Notes under the pieces: generated by a model
The model's input: the letters and a program-made list of their open reading frames with translations, nothing else
What the model was told of the DNA's origin: nothing
The model's database searches: none
Translations under genes and position numbers: made by a program
Shown here: piece after piece, positions 9,022-18,964 of the stretch
Layout of the letters: every line of letters begins with the position of its first letter
Numbering within the stretch: position 1 is the first letter of the stretch
Origin: Lagopus muta
Taxonomy: Eukaryota > Chordata > Aves > Galliformes > Phasianidae
DNA length: 64,000 bases
Reading direction: 5' to 3'
Assembly: GCF_023343835.1 (NCBI RefSeq)
Contig: NC_064443.1
Location: 1 to 64,000 of the forward strand

Positions 9022-9275
9022 ACATCCAGGAGTCTTTGGGTCCTGATGAGACGAGTCCCAGAGCCCTGAGGGAATTCACCGCTGCAGTCACCGAGCCACT
9101 CGCAGTGGTATTTGAGAAGTCAAGGCAGTCAGGTGAAGTCCCTGGTGAGCAGAAAAAAGGCAACAGCACAGCTGTTACTGCAGATATAAAGTGTGACCCT
9201 GGGAACCACCAACGTGTCAGTCTCACCTCTGTGCTGCAAAAAATCGAGGAGCAGATCCTCCTGGAAGTGACTCTG
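9022..9275 (+). mobile_element. CR1 LINE fragment (start of RT domain)
   Basis: The plus strand encodes a diverged version of the CR1 region just before the RT core: [31 protein letters not shown] and [13 protein letters not shown] align with the matching region of the long CR1 at 57.7-60.5 kb. The fragment stops shortly after QILLEVTL, where the sequence flips to a minus-strand CR1 fragment. Confidence 0.8.
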
Positions 9276-9835
9276 AAGCACACGTTCCAGTGCGTCACCA
9301 CCCTCTGTGTGAAAAGCTTCCTCCTAATAACCAACCTAAACCTCCCCTGTTTCAGTTTAAAATCATTTCCCCTTGTCCTATCACGATCCACCCTCGTAAA
9401 CAGCCGTTCCCCTTCCTGCTGTTCCCCCTTCAAGTACTGTGAGGCTGCAATGAGTTCGCCCCCAAGCCTTCTCTTCTCCAGGCTGAACAACCCCACTTCC
9501 CTCAACCTTTCCTTGTAGGAGAGCTGCTCCAACCGTCTGCTCATCTCAGTGCCTCCTCTGGACCCGCTCCATGAGCTCCACGTCCTTCCTGTGCTGGGGG
9601 CCCCAGGCCTGGATGCAGCACTGCAGATGAAGCCTCACAAGAGCCGAGCAGATGGGGACGATCACCTCCCTCTCCCTGCTGGCCGCTCCTCTTTTAACGC
9701 AGCCCAGAACACAGCTGGCCTTCCAGGCTGCAAGCACGCTCTGCTGGCTGATGTCCACTCATGGATGCCAGCTCATCCACCGGGAGCCGCAAGTCCTTCT
9801 CTGTGGGGCTGCTCTCAAGGTGTTCTTTGCTGAGT
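9276..9835 (-). mobile_element. CR1 LINE fragment (C-terminal part of ORF2), inverted
   Basis: The minus strand encodes CR1 ORF2 C-terminal motifs in order: [50 protein letters not shown] and [13 protein letters not shown]. Frameshifts separate the pieces (one near 9,545). It is flanked on both sides by plus-strand CR1 pieces, so an inversion or nested insertion has occurred. Confidence 0.82.
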
Positions 9836-9849
9836 TTGTACAAACACCT

Positions 9850-10540
9850 GGGATTGCCCCTTCATCAGTGACATTGACAGTGGGGCTGAGTGCACCCTAA
9901 TGACACCGAGCTGTGGGGTGCAGTGACACACTAGAGGGACAACGCCATCCAGAGGGACCTCAACAGGCTGAGTAGTGGCACTCAGCGATGTACCTTCCTG
10001 GCCCAGAAAGCCAACCGTACGCTGGGCTCCATCCAAAGATGTGTGGTCAGCAGGCGAAGGGAGCTGGTCCTGCCCTTCTGCTCTGCGCTGTGAGGCCTCA
10101 CCTGGAGGTGCTGTGTCTGGATGTGGATGTCCGCAGCACAGGACAGACGTGGAGCTGTTGGAGAACATCCAGAGAACAGCCACAAATATGAACTGAGGGA
10201 TGGAACGCCTTTCCTATAAAGAGAGAGAGCTGGAGCTGTTCAGCCTGCAGAAGTGAAGGCTCCAAGGTGATCTGGTAACAGCCTTTCAACACCCGAAGGG
10301 AAGAACAAGGAAAGATTTAGCCTAGATATAAAGAAAATCTGGTACAGTGAGGGTGGTGACACAGCAGAACAGGTTACCCAGACATGTGATGGATGCCCCG
10401 TCCCTTCCAAGGTGAGGCTGGGTCAGCCTCTGGGCAGCCAGATCTGGCTGTGGATGTTCCTGTTCATTGTGTGGCAGTTGGACGAGATCACCACCAATGG
10501 TACCAAGTACTCTGGCTAGGATAATCCACATCCATCAGAG
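9850..10540 (+). mobile_element. CR1 LINE fragment (RT end to 3' region), degraded
   Basis: The plus strand resumes the CR1 reading with FISDIDSGAECTL (RT region), then a region like the thumb and C-terminal part (RRRELVLPFCSAL), and a CR1-like 3' untranslated segment around 10,400-10,520. It is highly diverged with many stops. The exact 3' limit is uncertain. Confidence 0.65.
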
Positions 10541-10699
10541 CCTCTCTGGGCCAGTCCCAGTATTCAGCAGAGCAGGGGCTTCACTTCATCACACTGGGGT
10601 GATACTGAGTACAGCAGTCCAGAAGAGGACAATCCTTGGCTTTCTATAAAGACGAAGATTTATTACACCTAAGGGTGCACAGAACGCCCTTAAACAACT

Positions 10700-11610
10700 C
10701 TGCATGGTTGGAAGCAGTGCATAACAGCCCTGAAATAAAGGAAGAATAAGTTACCCCATTCCAAAGATGAACACTCAGCCCACACTGCCAAGGAAGCAGT
10801 CTCCAGGTAGAGATGCTGCCCTTACGGCTTCCACCCCTTAAAAGTGGTCAGGATTAAAAAAAAAAAAAAAAAAAAAAGGGAGAATGCAGCCCTGAAATAA
10901 AGAAAAAACAAAGAAACCACTTACACCCTTCTCAAAGGCCAAAACTCACCCCTGCTCCACAGGAGACAGTCTCCAGAGATCAATGCTGCCCTTACATCTG
11001 CCAGCACTTCAATGTGGTCAGGATGCCCCAAAAACAGGAAAGGTCACAGTCCTAAAACAAGAAGGAATGACTCACCCTTTCTCAAGGACCAGAGCTCATC
11101 CCACACTCCCAAGGAGACGGTCTCTAAAGACAGATACCACCTTAAAGGCTGCCAGCCCTTAAGTGGGGTCAGGATCCCCCCAACAACAAGATATTGCAAC
11201 CCTGGAATAAAGAATCACTCACCCAGTTTCAAGGGTTCACCCCACGCTCTAAAGGAAGCAATCTCCAGGTGCAGTTGCTGCTCCTTCTGCTGACAGACCT
11301 TAAATGTGGTCAGGAGCCCCCAGAAAGTGAAATTACAATCCAGCAGTAAAGAAGAAATCAATGACCCCATTCCAAAAACAAACAGCCCACATCCCAAAGG
11401 AAGGAGCCTCCATGCAGAGATGCTGCCCTCACAGCTTCCAGCCCTTAAAAGTGGTCAGGATCCCCCAAAAGGGAAAGACCAGAGCCCCGCAATAAAGCAG
11501 CAGTCACTCACCCCATTCCAAAGGGCAGAACTCACTCCCAATACTTCCAAGGAGGCAGTTCCCAAGCAGAATGCTGCTCTGTCTGTTCCCAGCCCTTAAA
11601 TATGGGCAGG
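10700..11610 (-). repeat. Six tandem ~145-bp core-promoter/splice-donor-like modules
   Basis: On the minus strand, six units each begin with a TATA-like TTTAAGGGCTGG (plus-strand positions 11,591-11,603; 11,441-11,450; 11,295-11,304; 11,154-11,163; 11,003-11,013 degenerate; 10,832-10,843), spaced 143-170 bp. About 85-95 bp downstream most carry a donor-like site: GTGAGT at 11,506-11,511, 11,217-11,222 and 11,070-11,075; GTAAGT at 10,919-10,924; GTAACT at 10,749-10,754. The unit at 11,360-11,365 has GTCATT instead. Most units also contain a pyrimidine run ending in CAG-like sequence (TTTATTTCAGGG). A 24-nt poly-A lies in the last unit (10,854-10,878). Confidence 0.7.
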
Positions 11611-11735
11611 GAGGGGGTGGAGCCAAGCTCAGCCCTATCCGGTCCCACAGGTAAATTGCTTCCACCTGTGCTGGCAGGGCTGGCCACACCCCTCACCAGG
11701 TGCTCAATCACTGCTTCAGACCGTAAACAACAACA
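11591..11735 (-). promoter_or_regulatory. Promoter-like dispersed element, copy 1 (upstream part of the array)
   Basis: On the minus strand this holds, in order, GATTGAGCACCTGG, an imperfect inverted E-box pair (CACAGGTGGAAGCAATTTACCTGTG), a GGCTCCACCCC box, and ATATTTAAGGGCTGG. The same order is found in copies 2, 3 and 4 at 13.0, 54.0 and 63.0 kb. It sits directly upstream of the six tandem modules, which repeat its TATA-to-donor part. Confidence 0.55.
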
Positions 11736-11739
11736 AAAA

Positions 11740-12480
11740 AAGACTAATTACAAGCAGGTGATTGGATCTGCCTGTCCGGCAAGGGAGTTTGATCAAAGGA
11801 TGAGAAACAATGGCATGCATATTTTGATTGAAGTCTGTCCTCAAAAGCATTCAGTAAAATTTCTAATAGATAGGGGAGCACAAATTTCAGTATGATACAG
11901 CACACAAATTTCAGTACTGATACAGCAAGATGCTGAACAGCTGTGTGTGCAGCCTGGATGGCAGAGTTGAGATTACCGGTGTGATCGGAGCGAGCTCTGT
12001 TTGCCAAACTAGTGGGGACAGCTTGTGGCTCTCCAGTGAGAAACGTGTCGCCTACTTTCTTTGCAATTAAAGCCCATTGTGAAAACAATTCAGGATTTGA
12101 CATAATCAGTGGGTGAACCTGGCACCTGCCTGTATGGCAGTGTGTGGCCTTTTGAGTCAAGTTTCAATCCCAGACTCCAAAGAAATAGGCAGGCTGCAGC
12201 GTGTGCACTTTACGCAGCCCCCGTGCTCCCTGAAGCAGGGGTCGCTAACATACCACTGTACCCCATTTCTGCTGCAGCATGATGTGGGATTTCTGAACTC
12301 ATAGCAGGTTTGGAAAAAAGACAAATCGTTTCCAGAACAGATTCCCCACATAACTCGTTGTCATCTGGTTTGGAAACCAGATGGAAGGTGGTGATTAATA
12401 ATCAATTATCGGTGTCTGAAAGCTTATACAGCCCCGCTAGGAGCTGCTGTCCCAAACCTTGCTTACTTGGCAAGCAAGTT
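11740..12480 (+). pseudogene. Endogenous retrovirus pol remnant (protease to start of RT)
   Basis: A plus-strand frame carries ILIEVCPQKHSVKFLID followed by RGAQISV, recognisable as a retroviral aspartic protease active-site region, with Arg where the family has Thr or Ser. The frame stops at 11,895 because about 24 bases (CACAAATTTCAGTA..GATACAGCA) are duplicated in tandem. Beyond it, scattered frames give protease C-terminal and RT-start-like words (for example AVCGLLSQVSIPDSKEIGRLQRV; WKVVINNQLSVSESLYSPA). Many stops and shifts make it non-functional. Confidence 0.7.
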
Positions 12481-12835
12481 GGGGTGATGCCATGGAGTGA
12501 TGCTGGGATGACACTGGGGTGATGTTGTGGACTGAGCCTGGAGAGTGACGCTCGGGGTGATGCTGGGGTATTGCGGGTGGGGGGGGGGGGGGGGGGGAAT
12601 CAGAGAGAGAGAGATACTCGATGGAGACACTGGGGTGACTTAGTGTGATGTTGGGGGGTGACATTGCTGGCACGACTCTGGGAGTGACATTGGGGTGACA
12701 CTGGAGAGTGATTCTGAAGTGTCATTGTAGTGGCATGGGTTATGTTGGGGCTTTTTGGGGAGGAAGGGTGGGTGACATCAGGGAGTGAACACTGGGTGGT
12801 GACGTTGTTGGGGTGTTATATTGGGGACCTAACGG
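12480..12835. repeat. TGGGGTGATG-type minisatellite, left part, with poly-G
   Basis: Degenerate short-period tandem repeats of words such as CTGGGGTGATGTTG and GGAGTGACATTG. A poly-G run lies at about 12,575-12,598, followed by GAGAGAGAGA. The same repeat resumes at about 13,600, so the sequence between is probably an insertion. Confidence 0.85.
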
Positions 12836-13599
12836 CCCCTGACTGAAGAATGATCCTGGAATTGAATAAGGTATTTTGGCAGTTTTAAGGGAGTTGATAT
12901 TTGTGGCTGTGGCTGCAAATGTTTTGTACAGAGAGCTGTCCCTGGTATTTGGTCTTGTTCTTGCGAAGACTTGTTTTGCAAGCCGATGTTCCAGCTGGGC
13001 TCTTGTATGGGAACTGCTGAGTCATGGCCTGAACCTCTGATTGATCACCTGAGGCGAGCCATGAGGCAGCCAGAGGAGCACAGGTGAAGGCAATTCAATT
13101 CACCTGTGCTGCCAGAAGGGGTGGAGCCAGGCTGCCCCCTCCTAGAGCTATTTAAGAGCTGGCTGCCAGGGGGGAAGGGTTTCTGCTGGAGATCTGCTCT
13201 GCTAGAGTTTCGTGAGTGAGCCCAGGATAGGGGTAAGCCTTCTATTTATTCTATTTTGTTGTCGTAGTCTGCTTTGCCTAACTGTCTTGTTCATTTTGTG
13301 ATTATAGCATCCTAAAATTCTTAGATTGTAAAGCTCTGTATCATGTACTGGCTGAACGGGTACAGCATGCAAGTGGATCAAACCCTACAGACCCTGGGGA
13401 GAATGAAAGTGGGAGAAAGAGTGGAAGTGTGCTTTGAAGCAGGGGATGCCCTGCTAGTGATGCTGATCAAATCCGCTGCTGGCATGTTCCTTCTCTCTCC
13501 TTTTCTGTGGCTTGCTATCTCTCAAGGGTCAGATAGTAATAGCATACTTGCTTAGGGAGATTCTGCTTCCCACTTAATGGAATCCTCTAAAATTTTAGA
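12836..13599 (+). mobile_element. Insertion in the minisatellite carrying promoter-like element copy 2
   Basis: This non-repetitive stretch splits the TGGGGTGA minisatellite. The shared element starts near 13,008 (TGTATGGGAACTGCTGAGTCA) and runs to about 13,335 (GATTGTAAAGCTCTGTA). It contains a perfect inverted pair, AGCACAGGTGAA (13,077-13,088) and TTCACCTGTGCT (13,099-13,110), a GGGGTGGAGCC box, TATTTAAG (13,149-13,156), and donor-like GTGAGT (13,212) and GTAAGC (13,233). A 70-codon frame at 13,343-13,555 is not recognised. No clear target-site duplication or integrase was found; it may be a solo LTR or part of one. Confidence 0.5.
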
Positions 13600-13985
13600 G
13601 TGACACCTAGAGGGAGTGACACAGTGGTTATGTTGGAGTGATGTTGGGGTGTCAATAGGATAGATGTTAGGGAGTAGCATGATAGGGTGACATCATTGGG
13701 AGTGATGTTGGAGTACCACAGGGATTTAACGTGAATGACTGGTTCTGGGGTGAGAGTGTTGGGGTGACACTGGGGAATGACAATGTTGGAGTGATGCTGA
13801 GGGTGGATACTGTGGTGACGGTGAGGGGTGACATTAGGAAGTGACTCCAGGGTGACATTGTTGGGTTGGCACTGGTGGGTGATGTTGGGATGAAAGGGGG
13901 GTGATGTGAAGGAGTAATGCTGGGGGATTGATGCTAGAGCATCCCTGGGGGGTAACATCAGGGAGTGTTGGCGCTGATATTTGGA
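13600..13985. repeat. TGGGGTGATG-type minisatellite, right part
   Basis: The same degenerate TGTTGGGGTGACATTGGGAGTGA words as at 12,480-12,835 resume here. The minus-strand Ser/Pro/His-rich frame (13,587-13,958) is a reading of this repeat. Confidence 0.85.
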
Positions 13986-14440
13986 ATGAAATAATGAGGT
14001 TTTGGGAACTCAATTTGGGGTGAATTAGCAAGGACGTGAACCTGGAGTTTGGTGTGAAATATTGATGGTTTGTGTCTGGAATATGACGTGAAATGGGCTT
14101 TGGAGCTTATTTGGATGGCAGTTTTCAGCGTAAAAAATGCTCTTTACAGTTTCCTTGCAGGAAGAGAATAAAGAAAAGTCTGCTTTCACACAGGAGGGAA
14201 TATGATATACCTTTAGCTGATTCCCACAGGGGTGTACATATTCTCCCACTATTGCTCAAGCCACCTCAGTGAACTTTGACAGAGTTTCACTGCCTTAGGA
14301 TGTGTATCCATGTGTAGATGATATTTAATTGCAAGCTCATACTCTGGAAAGGTGGGGGAAGTGGCAGCAGCACTAGATGACTGAGAATTTGAGATTCCAC
14401 CTGCAAACTGTCAGGGGCTAAGTAAAGGAGTGAAACTTTA
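13986..14440. other. Spacer, no gene seen
   Basis: Single-copy-looking AT-richer sequence without recognised domains. Confidence 0.4.
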
Positions 14441-14710
14441 AGGCAGCAAAGGCCAGCAAAATTGTGCAAACTTGACTGAACCAAAGCGGAGATATGGGAA
14501 ACCAGTGTGAACAGAAGCAAAGCTGTGCAAAATCTTACAAAACCACGTGAACTTCATGGAATCTCAGTGAAGACCAGTGATCCTGCAAAGTCTTCAGTGA
14601 ACCAGGGCGGACTTCTGCAAAGCCCAGTGAAGATCCACAAGCCTGTACAAAAATACCGTGAATCCGCATGGACAGTACAAGGAACCCAAGTGAAAACCCA
14701 CAACATTGTG
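14441..14710. repeat. Degenerate ~30-bp tandem repeat
   Basis: Repeated words CAGTGAA(N)~15CTGCAAA occur with a 30-31 bp period, clearest between about 14,560 and 14,690, and more diverged on each side. A 91-codon plus-strand frame over it is a repeat by-product. Confidence 0.6.
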
Positions 14711-14889
14711 CGTCCTTTGCTTTATTCAGGTTTGTTATCTGGCAATGCAGCCCAGCTGGATAAGGCTCTTGTAGACTGGTAGTATTTTCTTCAGGAACAC
14801 TGAAATCTGAATCAGTGGGACATCGTCCATGATCTATTATCCAACTCTTACCTTCTCCTCCCCTGGTTTCTCATTGCCTGAGCACTTCA

Positions 14890-16880
14890 GGTTCACAGAA
14901 GATGAAAATGAAAAGAAAAAAGGAAAAGGAAAACGGAAACGAAAAAAGGGGAATAAAAATGAAAAAAGAGAAAAGGAAAGGAGAAAAGAACGATGTAGAA
15001 AAAGAAAGAAAGAGAAATAACTAGAATTATTAAAAGGAACATTATTAGAAAAAGAAAAAAGAATTTGAAATACAATGAGGACAGGAAAAAGGCGAGGAAA
15101 AAGACAAAATAATTGGAATTAGGAAAATAAATAGAAAACGAATTGGAAATAGAACTAGAAGAAGAATTGGAAAAGGCAGAGGAAAAAGAACTGGAATTAG
15201 AAAAAGAATTACAAAAATAAAAAGGAAAAAGAAAACCAATTAGGGAAAAAAATATTAGAAAAGGAAAAAAATCAAGAATTAGAAAAAGCAAAAGAATTAG
15301 AAAAAGAATTAGGAAATAAGACAAAAAGAATTAGAAAAAGAGTAAGAAACAGAAAAACAAGAAAAGGGGAGAAGAAAAAGGTGAAGAAAATATTATAAAA
15401 ATAATTTGAAATAGAAAAGAAAGAAAATAAATTAGAAAATGAAAGAGAAAAACAATTAGAAAATGAAAAAACGAGGACAAATTAGGATTAGAATGAGAAT
15501 TGGAAAAAGATAAGGAACTGGAAAAAAATGGGAAATGAGAAAGAATTAGAAAAAAATATTAGAAAAGGAATTGGAAAAGGAGCTAAAAGTAGAAAGACAA
15601 AAAAAAGAGGGAAAAAATAAAGGAAAATGGAAAAGTGAGAAAAAAGTCTAGAAAAAGAACTAGAAATAGAACAATGAAAAATAATAAGAAAAAAGAGAAT
15701 AATTAGAAAAAATAGAAGAAGAATTAGAAAAAGAATTAGAGAGAGAAAAACAAGAATATGGAAAAGAAGATGAAAAGAAAAGGAATTGTATAAAAAGGAA
15801 TTGAGAAAAGAAAAAATGGAAAAAAATAGATGAAAAATTGGAAAGAGAACTGGAAATGGAAACAGAGCTGGAAAAAGAATTGGAAAATGAAAAAGAAGAG
15901 AAAGGAAACAAAAGCACTAGAGCAAGAGAAAGAATATGAAAAGAAAAGGAATTAGAAAAAGAAAACCAATGGATAAAGAAAAACGAGAAGAATTAGAACG
16001 ATAATTGGAAAAGGAAAAAACTGCAAAAAGAAAAACCCGGAAACAGAAAAAGAGCTGGAAAAAGATTGAGAAAAATAAAATGAATTAGAAAAAGGAAAAA
16101 TATAAAGAAAAAATAGAAAGATAACAAGATTTACAATGAAAAGTAGAAAAATATTTAGAATCTGAAAAAAAAGAAACAATCAAAAAGAACAGAAAAAAAT
16201 AGAAAATGAATTAGAAAATTAATTTAAAAAATTAGAAAAAATTGGAAAATGTAAAAGAAAAAACTGAAACAGAAAAATGAAAAAGACATGGAACAGGGAA
16301 AAGATGTGGAACAGGGAAAAGAAAAAGTACCACAATTAGAAAAAGAGTTGGAGTTAGAAAAAAATTGAAATAGAAAAAAGAAAGACTTAGACTGGGAAAA
16401 GGACCATAAAAAAAGGCTTGGAAAAGGAATTAGAATTAGAAAAAGAAAAAACAAAGAGCAGGAAATGAATTAGAAAAAGAATTAGAGAAATCATTAGAAA
16501 AGGAAAAAGAAAATTAGAACACAAAAAGTATTAGAAAGACCAAAAAGTATTTTTTTTAAAAAGAAAGAAGAAGAATTAAAATTAGATTGAGAAATGGAAA
16601 AAGGAAATAAAGAGGAATTGGAAAAAGAAAAAGAATGAGAAAAAGAAAAAAATAGAAAAAGAATTAGACAAATAGTTTGAATTAGACAAAGAATTAGGAA
16701 AAAAAAAATAGAAAATGATCCAGAAAGAGAACACAAGAACTACAATTTGAAAAAGAATTGGGATTCAAAAAAGAAAAAAAAAAATGAAATAGAAAAAGGA
16801 AAAAGACTTGCAATGAAAAGAAAAACTTGCAACAGGAAAAAGAAATAGGAAAAGAATTAGGAAAAAAAATTAGAAAAACA
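14890..16880. repeat. ~2 kb polypurine tract (GAATTAGAAAAAGAA-type)
   Basis: The plus strand is almost entirely A and G, with TT or ATT inserted every 10 to 20 bases. Words such as GAATTAGAAAAAG and GGAAAAAGAA recur without a strict period. Phe/Ser/Leu-rich minus-strand frames (for example 14,893-15,324, 15,660-15,917, 15,952-16,179, 16,224-16,736) are the pyrimidine strand read through and are not genes. A similar tract continues at 17,740-18,245. Confidence 0.92.
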
Positions 16881-16884
16881 AAGC

Positions 16885-17170
16885 AGATTAGTGTCTTGCT
16901 CCAATTTATAGGAGGGAGAGGAGGTTCTTTTATTATCTATATACCCGGCGTGAGATTAAGAAACAACAGTTCAAATGTTGGTCCGACCAATTTATTACAA
17001 ATCGTAATTAGGGAAATGGGGAAGGGGAGGACGGAGGCTATTACGAATCAGGGTAATGGGGAAGGGGAGGAGGGCGATAGGAAAGATAGAAAAGATAGAG
17101 AAGACAAAGCAAGGAGTCTTTATAGGAAGCAAGAGGGAGACAGTCACCACCATGGATCTAGCGTGCTTTG
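16885..17170 (-). mobile_element. LTR-like segment of an endogenous retrovirus
   Basis: On the minus strand a TATA box (CTATAAA, 17,119-17,125) is followed about 125 bp on by AATAAA (16,991-16,996), the spacing expected of U3-R in an LTR. It lies immediately downstream of a short frame that looks like a retroviral envelope tail. The exact LTR ends, TG..CA, could not be fixed. It interrupts the polypurine tract. Confidence 0.45.
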
Positions 17171-17174
17171 TAGT

Positions 17175-17285
17175 TCAGTCTTTGATCTTCAGTAGTGGTG
17201 GGTCGTCAGGCATTGTTCTGTTGACAACGAGGAGAATGATGAGAACGACGGCCATGACCATGGCGATGACAGCCCCTTTTCAATA
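17175..17285 (-). pseudogene. Envelope-like transmembrane helix and short tail (remnant)
   Basis: A 34-codon minus-strand frame ending at 17,175 consists of a strongly hydrophobic run (AVIAMVMAVVLIILLVV) and a short charged tail (NRTMPDDPP..). That is the layout at the C-terminus of a retroviral envelope TM subunit. A stop precedes it in frame. A second minus-strand frame upstream (17,326-17,607) may be more of the same gene but carries no diagnostic motif. The assignment rests on layout and on the LTR-like sequence downstream. Confidence 0.4.
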
Positions 17286-17740
17286 GTTTCAAAGTGGTCG
17301 AGTCAGCTGTCTTTGGAGTGACAGCTCAAATCCAATGTGGTTGAGTCAGCTCTCCTTGGAGCGGCAGCTTCTGGCTCTGGGATCTCAGCAGAAACTCCTT
17401 TGTTCCCATCTTCTGGGCCTTGCCAGCAGACAAGAGGGAACAGGGATGCCCATCTGCATCTTGTTTTTCACAGAACACGATGGTATAATTCCCCAATTTT
17501 CCCATACCAAGCTGGAGCTCTTTAGTCACAGGCCAGATCTTCTGCCAGTGAACACTCCTGAGCACTCTATTCCGGAGGCAAGCAGCTCTGGAGGAAGGGG
17601 CTTTCAAATGTTCCCAAAGTGATACCGATTGTCACACGGTTAGCACCCATCACTTGCCTCCTTAACAAATCATTGAGTCTTATCACAAGAAAAACCTCAG
17701 GAAGCAAGCTTTGAGCCAAAAAACAAAGGATTATCACAAT
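17286..17740 (-). other. Unassigned part of the insertion
   Basis: Contains a 93-codon minus-strand frame (17,326-17,607) without a recognised domain. Two diverged direct repeats of about 40 bp (GTCGAGTCAGCTGTC.. and GTTGAGTCAGCTCTC..) occur at 17,297-17,375. It probably belongs to the retroviral insertion that splits the purine tract. Confidence 0.35.
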
Positions 17741-18245
17741 TAGAAACAGGAAAGAAGAAACAGATTTAGAAAGAGAGAAAGATTTAGAAAAGGGAATGGA
17801 AAAATAATTAATAAAGGAAAAAGAATTGGAATGGGAATTGTAATATGTTGAAGAAAATAAAATACGGAAAGGAATATGACTAAGAAAAGGAACATGAAGA
17901 AAAAGAAAAACAATTGGAAACAAACAGAATTGGAAACAGAATTATCAAAAGATAAAGAATTATAAAGAAATAGAAAAAATTCAAAACAAAAAAGAATTTG
18001 AAAAAGTCTTAAGAAAACAAATTAGAAAGAGAAAGAAAAGGAAATAAAAGAACAAGGAGAGTAAAGAAAAAGGTAAAAATAAAATGAAGCAGAAAACTAT
18101 TCGGAAAAGGAATTGGAAAAGGAATTGGAAAAAAGAAAAGCAGTAGAATTAGAAAGTGGATTAGGAAATGAAAATTATAAAAAGGGGGGAAAAAATCAAA
18201 GGGAACTGGAAAAGGAACTGGAAAAGGAGAAAGACAAGAAGTTAA
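17740..18245. repeat. Polypurine tract, continuation
   Basis: The same composition and GGAATTGGAAAAGGAA words as at 14,890-16,880, resuming after the insertion. Frames on either strand are low complexity. Confidence 0.88.
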
Positions 18246-18470
18246 CTCTGGATACCCCAAGTCTTACATGGCACGCACTAGAAGCCTGTTTTGCAACCTA
18301 CCTCTTCTTTTTGCATCTCACTTGGTCAAAGCAGAGCAGTCACCATTTGGGCTCACTGTAGCTCCAACTAGGCGTAGATTGGCAACATGAAACACAAGAA
18401 AAATGAGAAATATTGCATAATGTCAAGAAATGATATTGAACCTAAAAAGAACAAACCCATGTTTGGTGGG
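18246..18470. repeat. Direct duplication, copy 1
   Basis: This segment shares GCACTAGAAGCCTGTTTTG, CTACCTCTTC, CACTTGGTCAA, GCTCCAACTA and GATTGGCAACATGAAA in the same order as 18,965-19,190, about 715 bp away. Confidence 0.75.
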
Positions 18471-18964
18471 AGCGACAGAAGGCAGAGACATCACATCAGT
18501 ACTTGCGAGCCCTAAAGATGGGGGAAAAGAAAGAATACCTGGTGAAAGCCATGTGAGTGCAAGAGACAACTGATGCTGAGCCCAAAGAACTTCTACAAGT
18601 GTGGGAGCAACTTCAGAGATCAACACAGCTTGCCAGACAGAGTAAGGAGTGGATATTGGCATCCATCTATGGCTGTAGTTTTCTACTATAAACACAATGA
18701 GCCTCAGTAGAGTCCTTGCACCACTCGGGAGAGCCGCAGTTTTTCCACCACCGCTCACTGGACACAAGATAAGTAGACGTCACCATCAGGTAATGATGAA
18801 GGAATCAGTTCCCCTTTCCAAGGATCAGGGCACAACCAGCGCTACAACCCGGGGAGGCTTGAAAGGCCAATGCCATCTGATAGTGGAGTCTCCAACCCTA
18901 GAAGGAAAGAAGAAACCTTCACGTCTGGTACTGAACAACATGGGGCAGGGAGAAACAGAGGTAG
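18471..18964. other. Sequence between the duplicated segments
   Basis: No repeat or gene recognised. The open frames (such as 18,423-18,767 minus) have no known motif and run into the duplicates. Confidence 0.4.

Noticed and set aside
13343-13555. 70-codon plus-strand frame after promoter-like copy 2
   Set aside because: No homologous frame was seen after the copies at 54 and 63 kb, and no known motif; kept only as a remark in the element entry.
14893-16736. Several 75-143 codon Phe/Ser/Leu-rich minus-strand frames
   Set aside because: They are the pyrimidine strand of the purine tract, low complexity without motif.
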